This document shows, one piece after another, positions 1-7,599 of a DNA stretch of 64,000 nucleotides. A program made the position numbers and the translations under genes. Every line of letters starts with the position of its first letter. Position 1 is the stretch's first letter. The DNA comes from Aromatoleum toluclasticum ATCC 700605 (GTDB lineage Bacteria; Pseudomonadota; Gammaproteobacteria; Burkholderiales; Rhodocyclaceae): the NCBI RefSeq assembly GCF_000378245.1, contig NZ_KB899491.1, positions 248,001-312,000 on the forward strand, written 5' to 3'. Below the pieces are notes generated by a model. It saw nothing but the letters and a program-made list of their open reading frames with translations. It did no database searches and was not told the DNA's origin.

Positions 1-1019
1 CGACCAACACCGTGCTGCACCTGCTGGCCGCCGCCCGCGAGGCTCAGGTCGATTTCACGATGGCCGACATCGACCGCGTCTCGCGCAAGGTGCCTTGCCT
101 GTGCAAGGTTGCGCCCGCGGTGGCCGACGTGCATATCGAGGATGTGCATCGTGCCGGCGGCATCATGGGCATCCTCGGCGAGATCAATCGTGCCGGGCTG
201 CTGCACGCCGAAGTGCCGACCGTGCATAGCAAGACCCTGGGCGAAGCGATCGCGCGCTGGGACATCATGCAGGCGCACGACAACGCCGTGTTCGAATTCT
301 ACAAGGCTGCGCCGGGCGGCGTGCCGACCCAGGTCGCGTTCTCGCAGAACCGCCGCTGGAACGAGCTCGACATGGACCGCTCCAAGGGCATCATCCGCGA
401 CCGCGCCAACGCCTTCACCCAGGACGGCGGCCTCGCCGTGCTGTACGGCAACATCGCCGAGAAGGGCTGCATCGTGAAGACGGCCGGCGTCGACGAGTCG
501 ATCTGGAAATTCACCGGCAAGGCGCGCGTGTTCGAGAGCCAGGAAGCCGCGGTCGAAGGCATCCTCGGCGACAAGGTCGGGGCGGGCGACGTCGTGATCA
601 TCCGCTACGAAGGTCCGAAAGGCGGCCCCGGCATGCAGGAGATGCTGTACCCGACGAGCTACCTGAAGTCCAAGGGGCTGGGCAAGGCGTGCGCGCTGCT
701 CACCGACGGCCGCTTCTCCGGCGGCACCTCCGGCCTCTCGATCGGCCATGCCTCGCCGGAAGCGGCATGCGGCGGCGCGATCGCGCTGGTCGAGGAAGAC
801 GACACCATCGAGATCGACATCCCCAATCGCAGCATCCGCCTGGCGGTGAGCGACGACGAGCTCGCCCGGCGCCGTGCCGTGATGGAGGCGAAGGGTAGCC
901 AGGCCTGGAAGCCGGCAAATCGCCAGCGTGTCGTGTCGGCTGCGCTGCAAGCCTACGCGGCGCTGACGACCAGCGCCGACACCGGCGCTGTGCGCGACGT
1001 CACCCAGGTGCAACGCTGA
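1..1019 (+). CDS. ilvD: Dihydroxy-acid dehydratase, C-terminal part (cut by left edge)
   Basis: IlvD dehydrates 2,3-dihydroxy-3-methyl carboxylates to 2-keto acids in valine, leucine and isoleucine synthesis, using an Fe-S cluster in the cytoplasm. The reading frame is open from the first complete codon at base 3, so the N-terminal part of the protein lies outside the window. The visible part opens with [11 protein letters not shown], which continues the family's GGSTNT segment. It goes on with CLCKVAP, a Cys-containing cluster region, and the C-terminal signature [13 protein letters not shown] followed by IGHASPEA. About 339 codons remain of a family usually 550-620 residues long. No other gene of the pathway is in the window. 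Confidence 0.96.
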   Translation, partial: TNTVLHLLAAAREAQVDFTMADIDRVSRKVPCLCKVAPAVADVHIEDVHRAGGIMGILGEINRAGLLHAEVPTVHSKTLGEAIARWDIMQAHDNAVFEFYKAAPGGVPTQVAFSQNRRWNELDMDRSKGIIRDRANAFTQDGGLAVLYGNIAEKGCIVKTAGVDESIWKFTGKARVFESQEAAVEGILGDKVGAGDVVIIRYEGPKGGPGMQEMLYPTSYLKSKGLGKACALLTDGRFSGGTSGLSIGHASPEAACGGAIALVEEDDTIEIDIPNRSIRLAVSDDELARRRAVMEAKGSQAWKPANRQRVVSAALQAYAALTTSADTGAVRDVTQVQR

Positions 1020-1030
1020 CGCAACGATAG

Positions 1031-1065
1031 CCGCCGCCGCAATCCCGAGCGGACTGCGGCGGCGG
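1031..1065 (+). terminator. GC-rich hairpin after ilvD
   Basis: Eleven-base arms (1031-1041 and 1055-1065) pair perfectly across a 13-base loop, 12 bases after the ilvD stop. No T-run follows, so this is either a Rho-assisted end or an mRNA 3' stabiliser. The rest of the gap to 1205 shows nothing I can name and presumably carries the promoter for the zapB-like/zapA pair. Confidence 0.4.
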
Positions 1066-1205
1066 CATCCCCGGATGCCAGGCGGTTTTGCACGGCGAAT
1101 GTGATCCGCGTGCATATGGAATGTGTCCGACGGGGGCCGTCGGATGCAGTGTGAGCGTCTTCCTCTGCCTTGACCGCCCCGCAGGTGCCCTCTACCATCC
1201 CGCCG

Positions 1206-1400
1206 ATGGACGCTGAACTGAACAAGCTGGAGCATCAGGTCGAACAGATAGTCGGCCTGCTCGAATCGTGCCGGGCGGAAGGGCGCGAGCTGCGCACGCG
1301 CGTCGTGCGGCTGGAGGCCGAGAACCGCACGCTGGCCGAAAAGGTCCGTCTCGCGACGGAAAAACTCGAAGGACTGCTCGCGCAACTGCCGGAATCCTGA
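1206..1400 (+). CDS. Small coiled-coil cell-division protein, ZapB-like (TIGR02449 type)
   Basis: A 64-residue protein that is almost entirely heptad-patterned coiled coil (leucines and hydrophobics spaced along LEHQVEQIVGLLESC and VVRLEAENRTLAEKV). Small proteins of this kind sit directly upstream of zapA in many beta- and gammaproteobacteria and are thought to be ZapB-like partners of the Z-ring. The ATG at 1206 is chosen because upstream in-frame codons give a proline-rich extension not expected for the family. The stop is one base before the zapA start, indicating one operon with coupled translation. The Z-ring role is inferred from family and position. Confidence 0.75.
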   Translation: MDAELNKLEHQVEQIVGLLESCRAEGRELRTRVVRLEAENRTLAEKVRLATEKLEGLLAQLPES

Positions 1401-1401
1401 C

Positions 1402-1704
1402 ATGCCCACCGACACCCTCGACATCTCGCTGCTGGGCAAGACCTATTCCGTCGCCTGCCGCCCGGAGGATCGCGAAGGACTGCTCGCGGCCATCGCCTTC
1501 CTCGAAGAGAAGCTGAACAGCCTTGCGGCGCGCACCAACGCGTCCGGCGAGAAACTGGCTGTCATGACCGCGCTGAATATCGCGCACGAATTTTTGCAGT
1601 TTCAGCACTCCGGCGGGTTTGACATGCAGGCCGCGAAGCGTAGAATCGGTCTCGTGAATGCGCGACTCGATGGAGTCCTAGCGCAGCAGGAAAAGCTTTT
1701 CTAA
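1402..1704 (+). CDS. zapA: Cell division protein ZapA
   Basis: ZapA binds FtsZ and bundles its protofilaments at the division site. The 100-residue product has the family layout: an N-terminal beta domain (DTLDISLLGKTYSVAC, residues 4-19), an amphipathic helix (EDREGLLAAIAFLEEKL) and a C-terminal coiled-coil helix ending in VLAQQEKLF. The motif ALNIAHEFL around residues 57-65 is typical. It follows the ZapB-like gene by one base and is followed by 6S RNA, an order conserved in many proteobacteria. Confidence 0.95.
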   Translation: MPTDTLDISLLGKTYSVACRPEDREGLLAAIAFLEEKLNSLAARTNASGEKLAVMTALNIAHEFLQFQHSGGFDMQAAKRRIGLVNARLDGVLAQQEKLF

Positions 1705-1737
1705 CAGGTAGTTAGCGCGGATTGGTGTGTATGTAAG

Positions 1738-1918
1738 GTCAATCCCCGCTGTGTCGTCGAAGTCGTAGATTCCTTGGACCAATGTCGAGAGACTTGGTCG
1801 CGGACCATGGATACCGCAGGTGTGCATGCCCCTAGCCGGGTGAGCCTGATGCGGAAGGAAAGCGACCTCCCTGAACCCCAGGTTCAGGATGCCGACGGAG
1901 GCGACACTGCGGGGGCCA
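1738..1918 (+). ncRNA. ssrS: 6S RNA
   Basis: 6S RNA mimics an open promoter and sequesters the sigma-70 RNA polymerase holoenzyme in stationary phase. The end-closing stem is visible: 1744-1756 pairs with 1902-1914 over 13 bases with one mismatch. The 3' half contains the family landmark CCTGAACCCCAGGTTCAGG (1869-1887), a self-complementary hairpin like that in the E. coli RNA. The position directly after zapA matches ssrS elsewhere. End points are estimated from the stem, and no clear -35 element was found upstream. A strong terminator follows. Confidence 0.85.
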
Positions 1919-1924
1919 AACGAG

Positions 1925-1957
1925 AGAGGCGCGGATTTCGGTCCGCGCCTCTTTTTT
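1925..1957 (+). terminator. Rho-independent terminator of 6S RNA
   Basis: A 10-bp GC-rich stem (1926-1935 with 1942-1951) closes a six-base loop and is followed by a run of T (1952-1957). It ends the 6S RNA transcript before the permease gene. Confidence 0.85.
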
Positions 1958-2035
1958 GCTTTTGTTTTTGCTTTGTCCGGCGCCGGAGCCGGAGCGCCGC
2001 GGAGCGGATTCCGCGCAGCCTCGGGAAGGGAATTG

Positions 2036-2842
2036 ATGGATTTCGATGTCTGGTGGCTGAGCTACCTCGCGCTGGGGGCCTTCGTCGGATTTTTCGCCGG
2101 CCTGCTGGGGGTCGGTGGCGGCGGGATCATGGTGCCGGTCCTGACTTCGCTGTTCGTCGCGCAGGGGATGCCACGCGAGAGTGTCGTGCATCTGGCGCTC
2201 GGCACCTCGATGGCGGCGATCGTGATGACCTCCATCGCGAGCCTGCGCGCTCACCACAAGCACGGCGCGGTGCGCTGGGACGTGGTGCGCTTCATCGCGC
2301 CGGGGATCCTCGCCGGAACCTTCGCGGGAACCTTCATCGCTTCGCGGATAGCGTCCAAGCCCCTGGCGATCTTCTTCGCATGCTTCATGGCCTACGTGTC
2401 GCTGCAGATGCTCGCGAACGTCAAGCCCAAGCCCTCGCGCGAGCTGCCCGGGCCGGTCGGGATGAGTGCGGTGGGGGCCGGTATCGGCGGGATTTCCGCG
2501 CTCGTGGCGATCGGCGGCGGTTCGCTGTCGGTGCCTTTCATGACCTGGTGCAACGTGAAGGTGCATCAGGCGATCGGCACCTCGGCGGCGATCGGCCTGC
2601 CGATTGCGCTGGCGGGCACGGTCGGCTATCTGGTGAACGGCTGGGGCAGCACGGGAATGCCCTCGTACAGCCTCGGTTTCATCTACCTTCCGGCGCTGGT
2701 GCTGATCAGCGTCGTGAGCACCTGGACCGCGCCGCTGGGCGCTCGGCTCGCGCACCGGCTTCCGGTCGCGGTATTGAGAAAGATCTTTGCCGGCGTGCTG
2801 ATGCTGCTGTCGGCGAAGATGATGCACGCGCTGTTCTTCTGA
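2036..2842 (+). CDS. TSUP-family (TauE/SafE) membrane permease
   Basis: A 268-residue inner-membrane protein with about eight hydrophobic helices. TauE/SafE proteins move sulfite, sulfonates or other small organic anions, and the substrate cannot be told from sequence. Family hallmarks are the glycine-rich loop GLLGVGGGGIMVPVL near the N-terminus and its repeat AIGGGSLSVPFM in the second half. The ATG at 2036 is chosen because GGGAAGGG lies five bases upstream and the first helix starts straight after it. It is followed 31 bases later by a LysE-type exporter on the same strand, so the two may be co-transcribed. Confidence 0.85.
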   Translation: MDFDVWWLSYLALGAFVGFFAGLLGVGGGGIMVPVLTSLFVAQGMPRESVVHLALGTSMAAIVMTSIASLRAHHKHGAVRWDVVRFIAPGILAGTFAGTFIASRIASKPLAIFFACFMAYVSLQMLANVKPKPSRELPGPVGMSAVGAGIGGISALVAIGGGSLSVPFMTWCNVKVHQAIGTSAAIGLPIALAGTVGYLVNGWGSTGMPSYSLGFIYLPALVLISVVSTWTAPLGARLAHRLPVAVLRKIFAGVLMLLSAKMMHALFF

Positions 2843-2873
2843 ACGGCGACAAGGACCAGAGGGAGCGGATGCG

Positions 2874-3488
2874 ATGAGCTGGAACATGTGGTTGGCGTTT
2901 CTTGCCGCGTCGGTGGTGATCGCTGTTTCGCCTGGGCCTGGTGCGGTGCTGAGCATGGCGACGGGGTTGCGTCACGGCTATCCGGTCGCGCTGCGCGCGA
3001 TCCTGGGTTTGCAGACGGCGCTGTTGATCCAGCTCGCGATCGTCGTGCTCGGCCTGGGCGCCGTGCTGGCGGCGTCGGCGACGGCCTTCCTGGTCGTGAA
3101 GATCGCCGGGGCCGCTTATCTGATCTGGCTCGGCGTGCGCAAATGGCGCGCGCCGGTCGAACTGCTCGAAGACGGTGCGGAGGCGCGCGACGCCCGCGGC
3201 ATGTATCTGCAGGGCGTGCTCGTGAACCTCACGAATCCCAAGGCGATCGTCTTCATGGTCGCGCTCGTGCCGCAGTTCATCGACCCGCAGCTGCCGCAGT
3301 GGCCGCAGTTCTTCATCATCGCGGCGACCATGGTCGGGGTCGACATGATCGTGATGTCCTGCTACGCACTGCTGGCCGGGCGCTGCCGCCGCTGGCTGCG
3401 CAGCCCGCGCATGATGAAGGCACAGAACCGCGTGTTCGGCGGGATGTTCGTCGCGGCGGGCTCGCTGCTCGCGGCGTCCTCGCGCTGA
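2874..3488 (+). CDS. LysE/RhtB-family amino-acid exporter
   Basis: A 204-residue protein with the LysE superfamily plan: an N-terminal helix ending in SPGPGAVLSMATGLRHG, two more hydrophobic segments by residue 90, a hydrophilic loop (about 94-120), the motif NLTNPKAIVFMVALVPQF, and a final pair of helices. These proteins export amino acids or related metabolites by proton antiport. The substrate is not predictable here. It converges on znuA, with a hairpin repeat between. Confidence 0.85.
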   Translation: MSWNMWLAFLAASVVIAVSPGPGAVLSMATGLRHGYPVALRAILGLQTALLIQLAIVVLGLGAVLAASATAFLVVKIAGAAYLIWLGVRKWRAPVELLEDGAEARDARGMYLQGVLVNLTNPKAIVFMVALVPQFIDPQLPQWPQFFIIAATMVGVDMIVMSCYALLAGRCRRWLRSPRMMKAQNRVFGGMFVAAGSLLAASSR

Positions 3489-3512
3489 GGCGGTCGGGGC
3501 GATCAATTACAA

Positions 3513-3564
3513 CCGTTCGCCCCGAGTCCTTCGATTTCGCTCAGGACAGGCTCGGCCCGAACGG
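3513..3564. repeat. REP-like inverted repeat between convergent genes
   Basis: A 52-base imperfect palindrome: CCGTTCG at 3513-3519 and CGAACGG at 3558-3564 are exact inverted ends, and the inner CCGAG/CTCGG and TCCT/AGGA blocks also pair. The core (TCCTTCGATTTCGCTCAGGA) resembles dispersed repeats common in beta- and gammaproteobacterial genomes. It lies between the convergent lysE-type gene and znuA, where such hairpins often stabilise or end transcripts. Confidence 0.6.
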
Positions 3565-3580
3565 TCCCGGGTCGCCGGTC

Positions 3581-4531
3581 TCAATCGCGGCTACCCGGGG
3601 TCATTCCGTCCAATAGCGTACGCAGGTTGTGGCGCATCATCGCCACGTAGGTCGGCGCCGGGCCGTCTGCCGCCGACAGCGCATCCGAATACAGCGTGCC
3701 GCCGAGGCGCGAACCGCTTTCCTTGCGGATGCGCTCGATCAGCCGCGGGTCGCTGACGCTCTCGACGAATACCGCGGGCACGTTCTCGCGCCGCAACTGG
3801 CGGATGAGCTGCGCGACCCCGGCCGCCGAAGGCTCCGACTGGTTGCTGATGCCGGCCGGGGCGAGGAAACGCACGCCGTAGGCGTGGGCGAAGTAGCCGA
3901 AGGCGTCGTGGGCGCTGACGACCTTGCGCCGCTCGGCCGGGACCGCGGCGAGGGCAGTGCGGATTTCGCCGTCCAGCGCCTTCAGCTCGGCGCCATAGCG
4001 CGCGGCATTGTCCCGATAGGCCTTCGCGTTCGTGGGATCGGCCTGCACGAGCGCGTCGGCGATGTTCGCGACGTAACGCTGCGTGCGCGCCACGTCCTGC
4101 CATGCGTGCGGATCGACGGCGTCCTGATGGGATCCCTTGCCATGGCCATGCGCGTCGTCGTGCTCGTCGGCGGCAGCGATGGGCTCGACGCCCTGGCTGG
4201 CGACGAGGAAGCGGCCCTTGTAACCGGCGGTCTGCGCCAGCCGTTCGAGCCAGGGGTCGAATCCGAGACCGCTGGCGACGACCAGTTGCGCGGTACCGAT
4301 GCGGCGTGCGTCGGAGGGGCGCGGCTGGAAGTTGTGTGCGTCCTGGTCGGCGGCGACGAGCGTCGTCACCTTGATCCTGTCGCCGCCGACCTGGCGGATG
4401 AAGTCGCCGAGGATGCTGAAACTCGTGACCACTTCGAGGGGGGCTGCCTGCACGGGATGGGCGGCGAGGCCGAACAGTGCGAGGAGGGGGGCGAGGAGGG
4501 AGGGGGAGAGGCGGTGCAGGAGGTGGCGCAT
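3581..4531 (-). CDS. znuA: Zinc ABC transporter, periplasmic zinc-binding protein ZnuA
   Basis: Captures zinc in the periplasm for ZnuBC. The 316-residue product starts with a signal peptide (residues 1-29, cleavage after HPVQA). It has the metal ligands expected of the cluster A-I family: His66 in DAHNFQP, His142 in DPHAWQDV, a later His in SAHDAFGYF and a C-terminal Asp in YSDALSAADG. Between the first two lies a His/Asp-rich loop (about 123-135, EHDDAHGHGKGSH), typical of zinc-specific members. The ATG at 4531 fits the signal peptide; longer reading adds only low-complexity sequence. It is the last gene of the zur-znuCBA operon, 16 bases after znuB. Confidence 0.93.
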   Translation of the reverse strand: MRHLLHRLSPSLLAPLLALFGLAAHPVQAAPLEVVTSFSILGDFIRQVGGDRIKVTTLVAADQDAHNFQPRPSDARRIGTAQLVVASGLGFDPWLERLAQTAGYKGRFLVASQGVEPIAAADEHDDAHGHGKGSHQDAVDPHAWQDVARTQRYVANIADALVQADPTNAKAYRDNAARYGAELKALDGEIRTALAAVPAERRKVVSAHDAFGYFAHAYGVRFLAPAGISNQSEPSAAGVAQLIRQLRRENVPAVFVESVSDPRLIERIRKESGSRLGGTLYSDALSAADGPAPTYVAMMRHNLRTLLDGMTPGSRD

Positions 4532-4547
4532 GCGATCGTGCAGCAGT

Positions 4548-5417
4548 TCAGGATTCGAGGTGGGGGCGGCGGTCGAGGCGGGCGCCCAGCATGCCGCCCG
4601 GCGCGAGGATGAGCGACAGCACGTACACGATGCCGGCCGCGAGGATGATCGCCGGCCCGGCGGGAACGTCGGCGTGGAAGGAGGCGAGCAGTCCGCCGAC
4701 ACCGCTGATGAAGGCGATGAGGACGGCGAGGCCGAGCATTGCGGGCAGGCGCTTGACCCACAGGCGCGCGGCCGCCGAGGGCAGGATCATGATGCCGACC
4801 GCCATCAGCGTGCCGAGGGCGTGGAAGCCGGCGACGAGGTTCAGGACCACGAGCACGAGAAAGCCGTAGTGCGCGATCGGGCTGGAGGCGCTGACGCCGC
4901 GCAGGAAGGCCGCATCGAAGCATTCGAGCACCAGCGGGCGATACAACAGCGCGAGCGCGGCGAGCGTCGCGGTCGAGATCGCGCTGATCAGCAGCAGCGA
5001 GGCGTCGTCGAGTGCAAGCACGGAGCCGAACAGCACGTGCAGCAGGTCGAGGTTGCGCCCGCGCAGCGACACGATCATCACGCCGGTGGCGATCGACAGC
5101 AGGTAGAAGGCAGCCAGGCTGGCATCCTCCTTGAGGATGGACGAGCGTGCGACGAGGCCGGCCGCGAGTGCGACGACGAGCCCGGCGACGATCCCGCCGA
5201 CGGTCATCGCACCGAGCGACAGGCCGAAGGCGAGGTAGCCGAGCGCGGCGCCCGGCAGGATCGCGTGCGCCATCGCGTCGCCCATCAGGCTCATGCGCCG
5301 CAGCAGCAGGAACACGCCCACAGGCGTTGCCCCCAGCGCGAGGGCGAGGCAGCCCGCGAGCGCACGACGCATGAATTCGAAATCGGCAAAGGGCGCGAAC
5401 AGGGCTTCCGCGATCAT
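4548..5417 (-). CDS. znuB: Zinc ABC transporter, permease ZnuB
   Basis: Inner-membrane permease of the zinc importer, 289 residues with about eight hydrophobic helices. The family motif near SLMGDAMAHAILPGAALGYL is present around residues 42-61, as is the segment AGFHALGTLMAVGIMILP that contacts the ATPase. The start at 5417 overlaps the znuC stop as ATGA, so translation is coupled. The product begins MIAEALFAPFADFEFMRRAL, like other ZnuB proteins. Confidence 0.93.
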   Translation of the reverse strand: MIAEALFAPFADFEFMRRALAGCLALALGATPVGVFLLLRRMSLMGDAMAHAILPGAALGYLAFGLSLGAMTVGGIVAGLVVALAAGLVARSSILKEDASLAAFYLLSIATGVMIVSLRGRNLDLLHVLFGSVLALDDASLLLISAISTATLAALALLYRPLVLECFDAAFLRGVSASSPIAHYGFLVLVVLNLVAGFHALGTLMAVGIMILPSAAARLWVKRLPAMLGLAVLIAFISGVGGLLASFHADVPAGPAIILAAGIVYVLSLILAPGGMLGARLDRRPHLES

Positions 5418-6172
5418 GCGGCCTCCGCTTCGGGGCGGTGGCACACCGGAGCGGTGGCGTCGAACTCGCCGGCGAGACGACGGGCCGTGGCGAGGTGTTC
5501 GGGGGTGAGGATCTCATCAGTCGGGCCGAAACCGACGCATTCGCGGGCGAGCAGCAGGGTTTCCGGGAAGTGGTGCCGCACCAGCGTGAGGTCGTGGAGG
5601 ACTGCGAGAATGGTCCGGCCTTCGGCATGCCACTGCAGGATCAGGGCGACGAGATCCTCGATGGTGCGCGCGTCGATCGCGTTGAAGGGTTCGTCGAGCA
5701 GCAGGAGGTTGGCGTCCTGCAGCATCATCCGCGCAAAGCGCGCGCGCTGCAGCTGGCCGCCGGAAAGCGTGCCGATCTGGCGCGCCTCGAAGCCTGACAG
5801 ACCGACCGCGGCGAGGGCCGTGCGCACGCGCTCCGCCTGGCTGCGGCTGAGCCCGCGAAATGCGCCGATCTCGCGCCACAGACCCATCGACACCATGTCG
5901 AAGACTGACACGGGAAAACTGCGGTCGAGCTCGCTCTGCTGGGGCAGGTAGGCAATGCCTTCCTTGCCCGCGTTGACGCGGAAATGCCCTTGCAGGGGTT
6001 GCAGTTCGCCGGTCAGCGCCTTGAAAAGCGTGGACTTTCCCGCCCCGTTGGGGCCGACGATCGCGACCAGCGCCCCGCGGGCGATGCGGCAGCGGAGGTG
6101 GTGAATGGCCGGGTGGCGGTCGTAGCCGAGGGTGAGGTTGTCGAGTTCGAGGATGGCGTCGTGCGTGTTCAT
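5414..6172 (-). CDS. znuC: Zinc ABC transporter, ATP-binding protein ZnuC
   Basis: ATPase that powers zinc import through ZnuB. In the 252-residue product the Walker A motif GPNGAGKST is at 40-48, the Q-loop at LPQQSELDR, the signature LSGGQLQRAR at about 136-145, Walker B LLLLDEPFNAID from about 156 and the switch His in VLHDL. Its start (6172) overlaps the stop of the small His-rich protein upstream as ATGA, and its stop overlaps znuB in the same way, so three genes are coupled. Confidence 0.95.
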   Translation of the reverse strand: MNTHDAILELDNLTLGYDRHPAIHHLRCRIARGALVAIVGPNGAGKSTLFKALTGELQPLQGHFRVNAGKEGIAYLPQQSELDRSFPVSVFDMVSMGLWREIGAFRGLSRSQAERVRTALAAVGLSGFEARQIGTLSGGQLQRARFARMMLQDANLLLLDEPFNAIDARTIEDLVALILQWHAEGRTILAVLHDLTLVRHHFPETLLLARECVGFGPTDEILTPEHLATARRLAGEFDATAPVCHRPEAEAA

Positions 6173-6387
6173 GCGAGCGCCCAGCCTACGGTGAGCCACA
6201 GCACGGCGGCGGCCGCCGCCGCAAGGGTGATGCGGGCGCCGACGCCGAGCTGCAGCGCGGTGGCGGGGGCGAAAGGGCTCGCGGAAGCGGTGCCGTGCGA
6301 ATGGCCGCTTCCGTGGTCGTGGTGCTGATGCGTGTGCGGTAGCGCATCGCTGGATATGGCGGGCATGGTCTCGTCGGGTCGGGTCAT
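6169..6387 (-). CDS. Small His-rich single-helix membrane protein in the znu operon
   Basis: A 72-residue protein I cannot assign to a named family. The N-terminal half is metal-ligand rich, with seven His between residues 19 and 32 (HTHQHHDHGSGHSH). The C-terminal part is one hydrophobic helix (ITLAAAAAAVLWLTVGWALA) running to the stop. The stop overlaps the znuC start as ATGA, and the start lies 29 bases after the zur stop, so it is made as part of the zinc operon. A membrane-anchored zinc buffer, sensor or accessory of ZnuBC is the natural inference. MPAIS, seven residues downstream, is an alternative start. Confidence 0.7.
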   Translation of the reverse strand: MTRPDETMPAISSDALPHTHQHHDHGSGHSHGTASASPFAPATALQLGVGARITLAAAAAAVLWLTVGWALA

Positions 6388-6416
6388 TGTTGTATCGAGG
6401 GGCCGGGCCGGGGGGC

Positions 6417-6860
6417 TCAGATCTTTGTCCCTCGCTGGCGGCCGCAATCGGCGCAGGTGCCGTGGAACACCAGTTCGGCACGTTCCGGCTGATATCCGGC
6501 CGGCAGCGTGAATTGTTCTTCGGGGCGGATCGATTCGAGGCACAGCACGTGCCCGCAGCGGTCGCAGTGGAAGTGCGCGTGATGGCTGCGTGTTTCGCCG
6601 CCGGCCTTGAAGCGTCGCGCGCGATCGGGGCCGATCACGCGATGTGCGAGTCCCTGTTCGACGAGCCAGTCGAGCGTGCGGTACAGCGTCACCCGGTCGT
6701 GGGGCATGCCGTCCTCCGCAAGCCGCGCCGCGACATCGTCGTGATTCAGCGAGCGTGGGCTGTTCTGCAGGATCTCGAGCACGGCGATGCGCGCGCGCGT
6801 GACGCGACCGCCGCAGGCGGCAATCAGATGGGCGGCAGGGGAAGTATCCGGGGTGGGCAT
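6417..6860 (-). CDS. zur: Fur-family transcriptional repressor, probably Zur
   Basis: A 147-residue Fur-family regulator. The N-terminal winged helix includes VTRARIAVLEILQ and DRVTLYRTLDWLVEQGL. The dimerisation domain holds His-rich HHAHFHCDRCGHVLCLE and a second CADCGR pair, which together form the structural Zn(Cys)4 site. Position at the head of znuCBA makes it a zinc-responsive Zur rather than Fur. The ATG at 6860 has no Shine-Dalgarno sequence. An in-frame ATG at 6896 would add 12 residues (MLQCCINCPRPA), has GGGGGC about seven bases upstream and lies inside the inverted repeat, so the start is uncertain. Confidence 0.88.
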   Translation of the reverse strand: MPTPDTSPAAHLIAACGGRVTRARIAVLEILQNSPRSLNHDDVAARLAEDGMPHDRVTLYRTLDWLVEQGLAHRVIGPDRARRFKAGGETRSHHAHFHCDRCGHVLCLESIRPEEQFTLPAGYQPERAELVFHGTCADCGRQRGTKI

Positions 6861-6861
6861 C

Positions 6862-6914
6862 GCGGGTCGGGGGCAGTTAATGCAACATTGTAGCATTAAC
6901 TGCCCCCGACCCGC
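6862..6914. promoter_or_regulatory. Perfect 22-bp inverted repeat with Fur-family-like operator at the zur start
   Basis: Arms 6862-6883 and 6893-6914 are perfect reverse complements separated by nine bases. The centre (6881-6895) reads TGCAACATTGTAGCA, a 7-1-7 palindrome with one mismatch, the spacing typical of Fur-family operators. On the minus strand TACAAT (6892-6887) could be a -10 box inside it. Zur binding there would block the zur-znu promoter. The GC-rich outer arms are not part of known operators. The 37 bases between this element and the PilZ gene show nothing else. Confidence 0.6.
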
Positions 6915-6951
6915 TGCCGGGCCGCTCGGTCCTCCGGGGCGATCGCCCTGC

Positions 6952-7317
6952 TCAGTTCGCCTGCAGCACGCCGAGCTCGCGTTGCAGCAGCCCCGGATCG
7001 CCGAGATTGAGTTCCAGCAGCCTGCGCAGATGGGTGATGCTGTCGAGATCGATCTCGCGGCAGGCGAGTCCGACGCAGCCATTTTCGCTGTGTGCGACGT
7101 CACCCTCCATGCGGATCGCGGTGCCTTCTTCGTCGAGCGCGATTTCGAGCAGGCAGCGCTCGCCCGGGCCGGGGAGCAGGTCCGATGCGGAGCGGATCAG
7201 GGCCCCCTTGAGCGACAGGTCGCGGACTTCGCAAGGGTATTCGCGGTCGCCGGCCAGAAGACGGGCCCCGGTGTTGAAGCGGATGCGCGAGAAATGCCTG
7301 CGTTGCGCTTGCGGCAT
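6952..7317 (-). CDS. PilZ-domain c-di-GMP-binding protein
   Basis: A 121-residue single-domain PilZ protein. The two c-di-GMP contacts are visible: an Arg-rich N-terminal motif (QRRHFSRIRF, residues 5-14) and the DLSLKGALI motif (about 33-41). The ATG at 7317 is preceded by AAGGA at a good distance. It is divergent from the type I secretion genes of the Lap-like locus, whose activity is also governed by c-di-GMP, so a link is plausible but not shown. Confidence 0.85.
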   Translation of the reverse strand: MPQAQRRHFSRIRFNTGARLLAGDREYPCEVRDLSLKGALIRSASDLLPGPGERCLLEIALDEEGTAIRMEGDVAHSENGCVGLACREIDLDSITHLRRLLELNLGDPGLLQRELGVLQAN

Positions 7318-7540
7318 GGCAGAGTCCTTGCGAAATGCATGATTGGGCCGTGCAAACGTGCGCCGGCGCTCAATTCTGGAGCGGACTCGCGGTCGTCGCA
7401 AGTGTGCCGCGCGGCACGTGGAGCCGCGCCCCGGATTCGTCGCGCAGTGTGGAGTCTGAGCAGCCTGTCACGTACCGTTTTCCGGGTAAGTGGGAAAATC
7501 CACCCGGATGACGCAAATTGTTACGATTGCTGCGAGAATT

Positions 7541-7560
7541 GCAGACGCGAGCAGACGCGA
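7541..7560. repeat. Tandem 10-bp repeat upstream of the secretion ATPase gene
   Basis: GCAGACGCGA occurs twice in direct tandem, ending 39 bases before the GTG start of the ABC transporter. It lies in the 282-base gap between the divergent PilZ and secretion genes, which must hold both promoters. I could not assign -35/-10 boxes with confidence. Confidence 0.5.
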
Positions 7561-7599
7561 CCGCGTGCGAGTCATCGTGATCACATAGCGAGAAATTGC

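Noticed and set aside
4299-5951. A 550-codon open frame on the plus strand
   Set aside because: It runs antisense to znuA, znuB and znuC, whose products match their families over their whole length. Its predicted product is low-complexity and rich in Arg, Asp and Gly.
6787-7599. Long in-frame extension upstream of the secretion ATPase, covering the zur operator and PilZ gene
   Set aside because: The extension is antisense to the PilZ gene and has no similarity to exporter domains. The C39-like domain begins only after the GTG at 7600.
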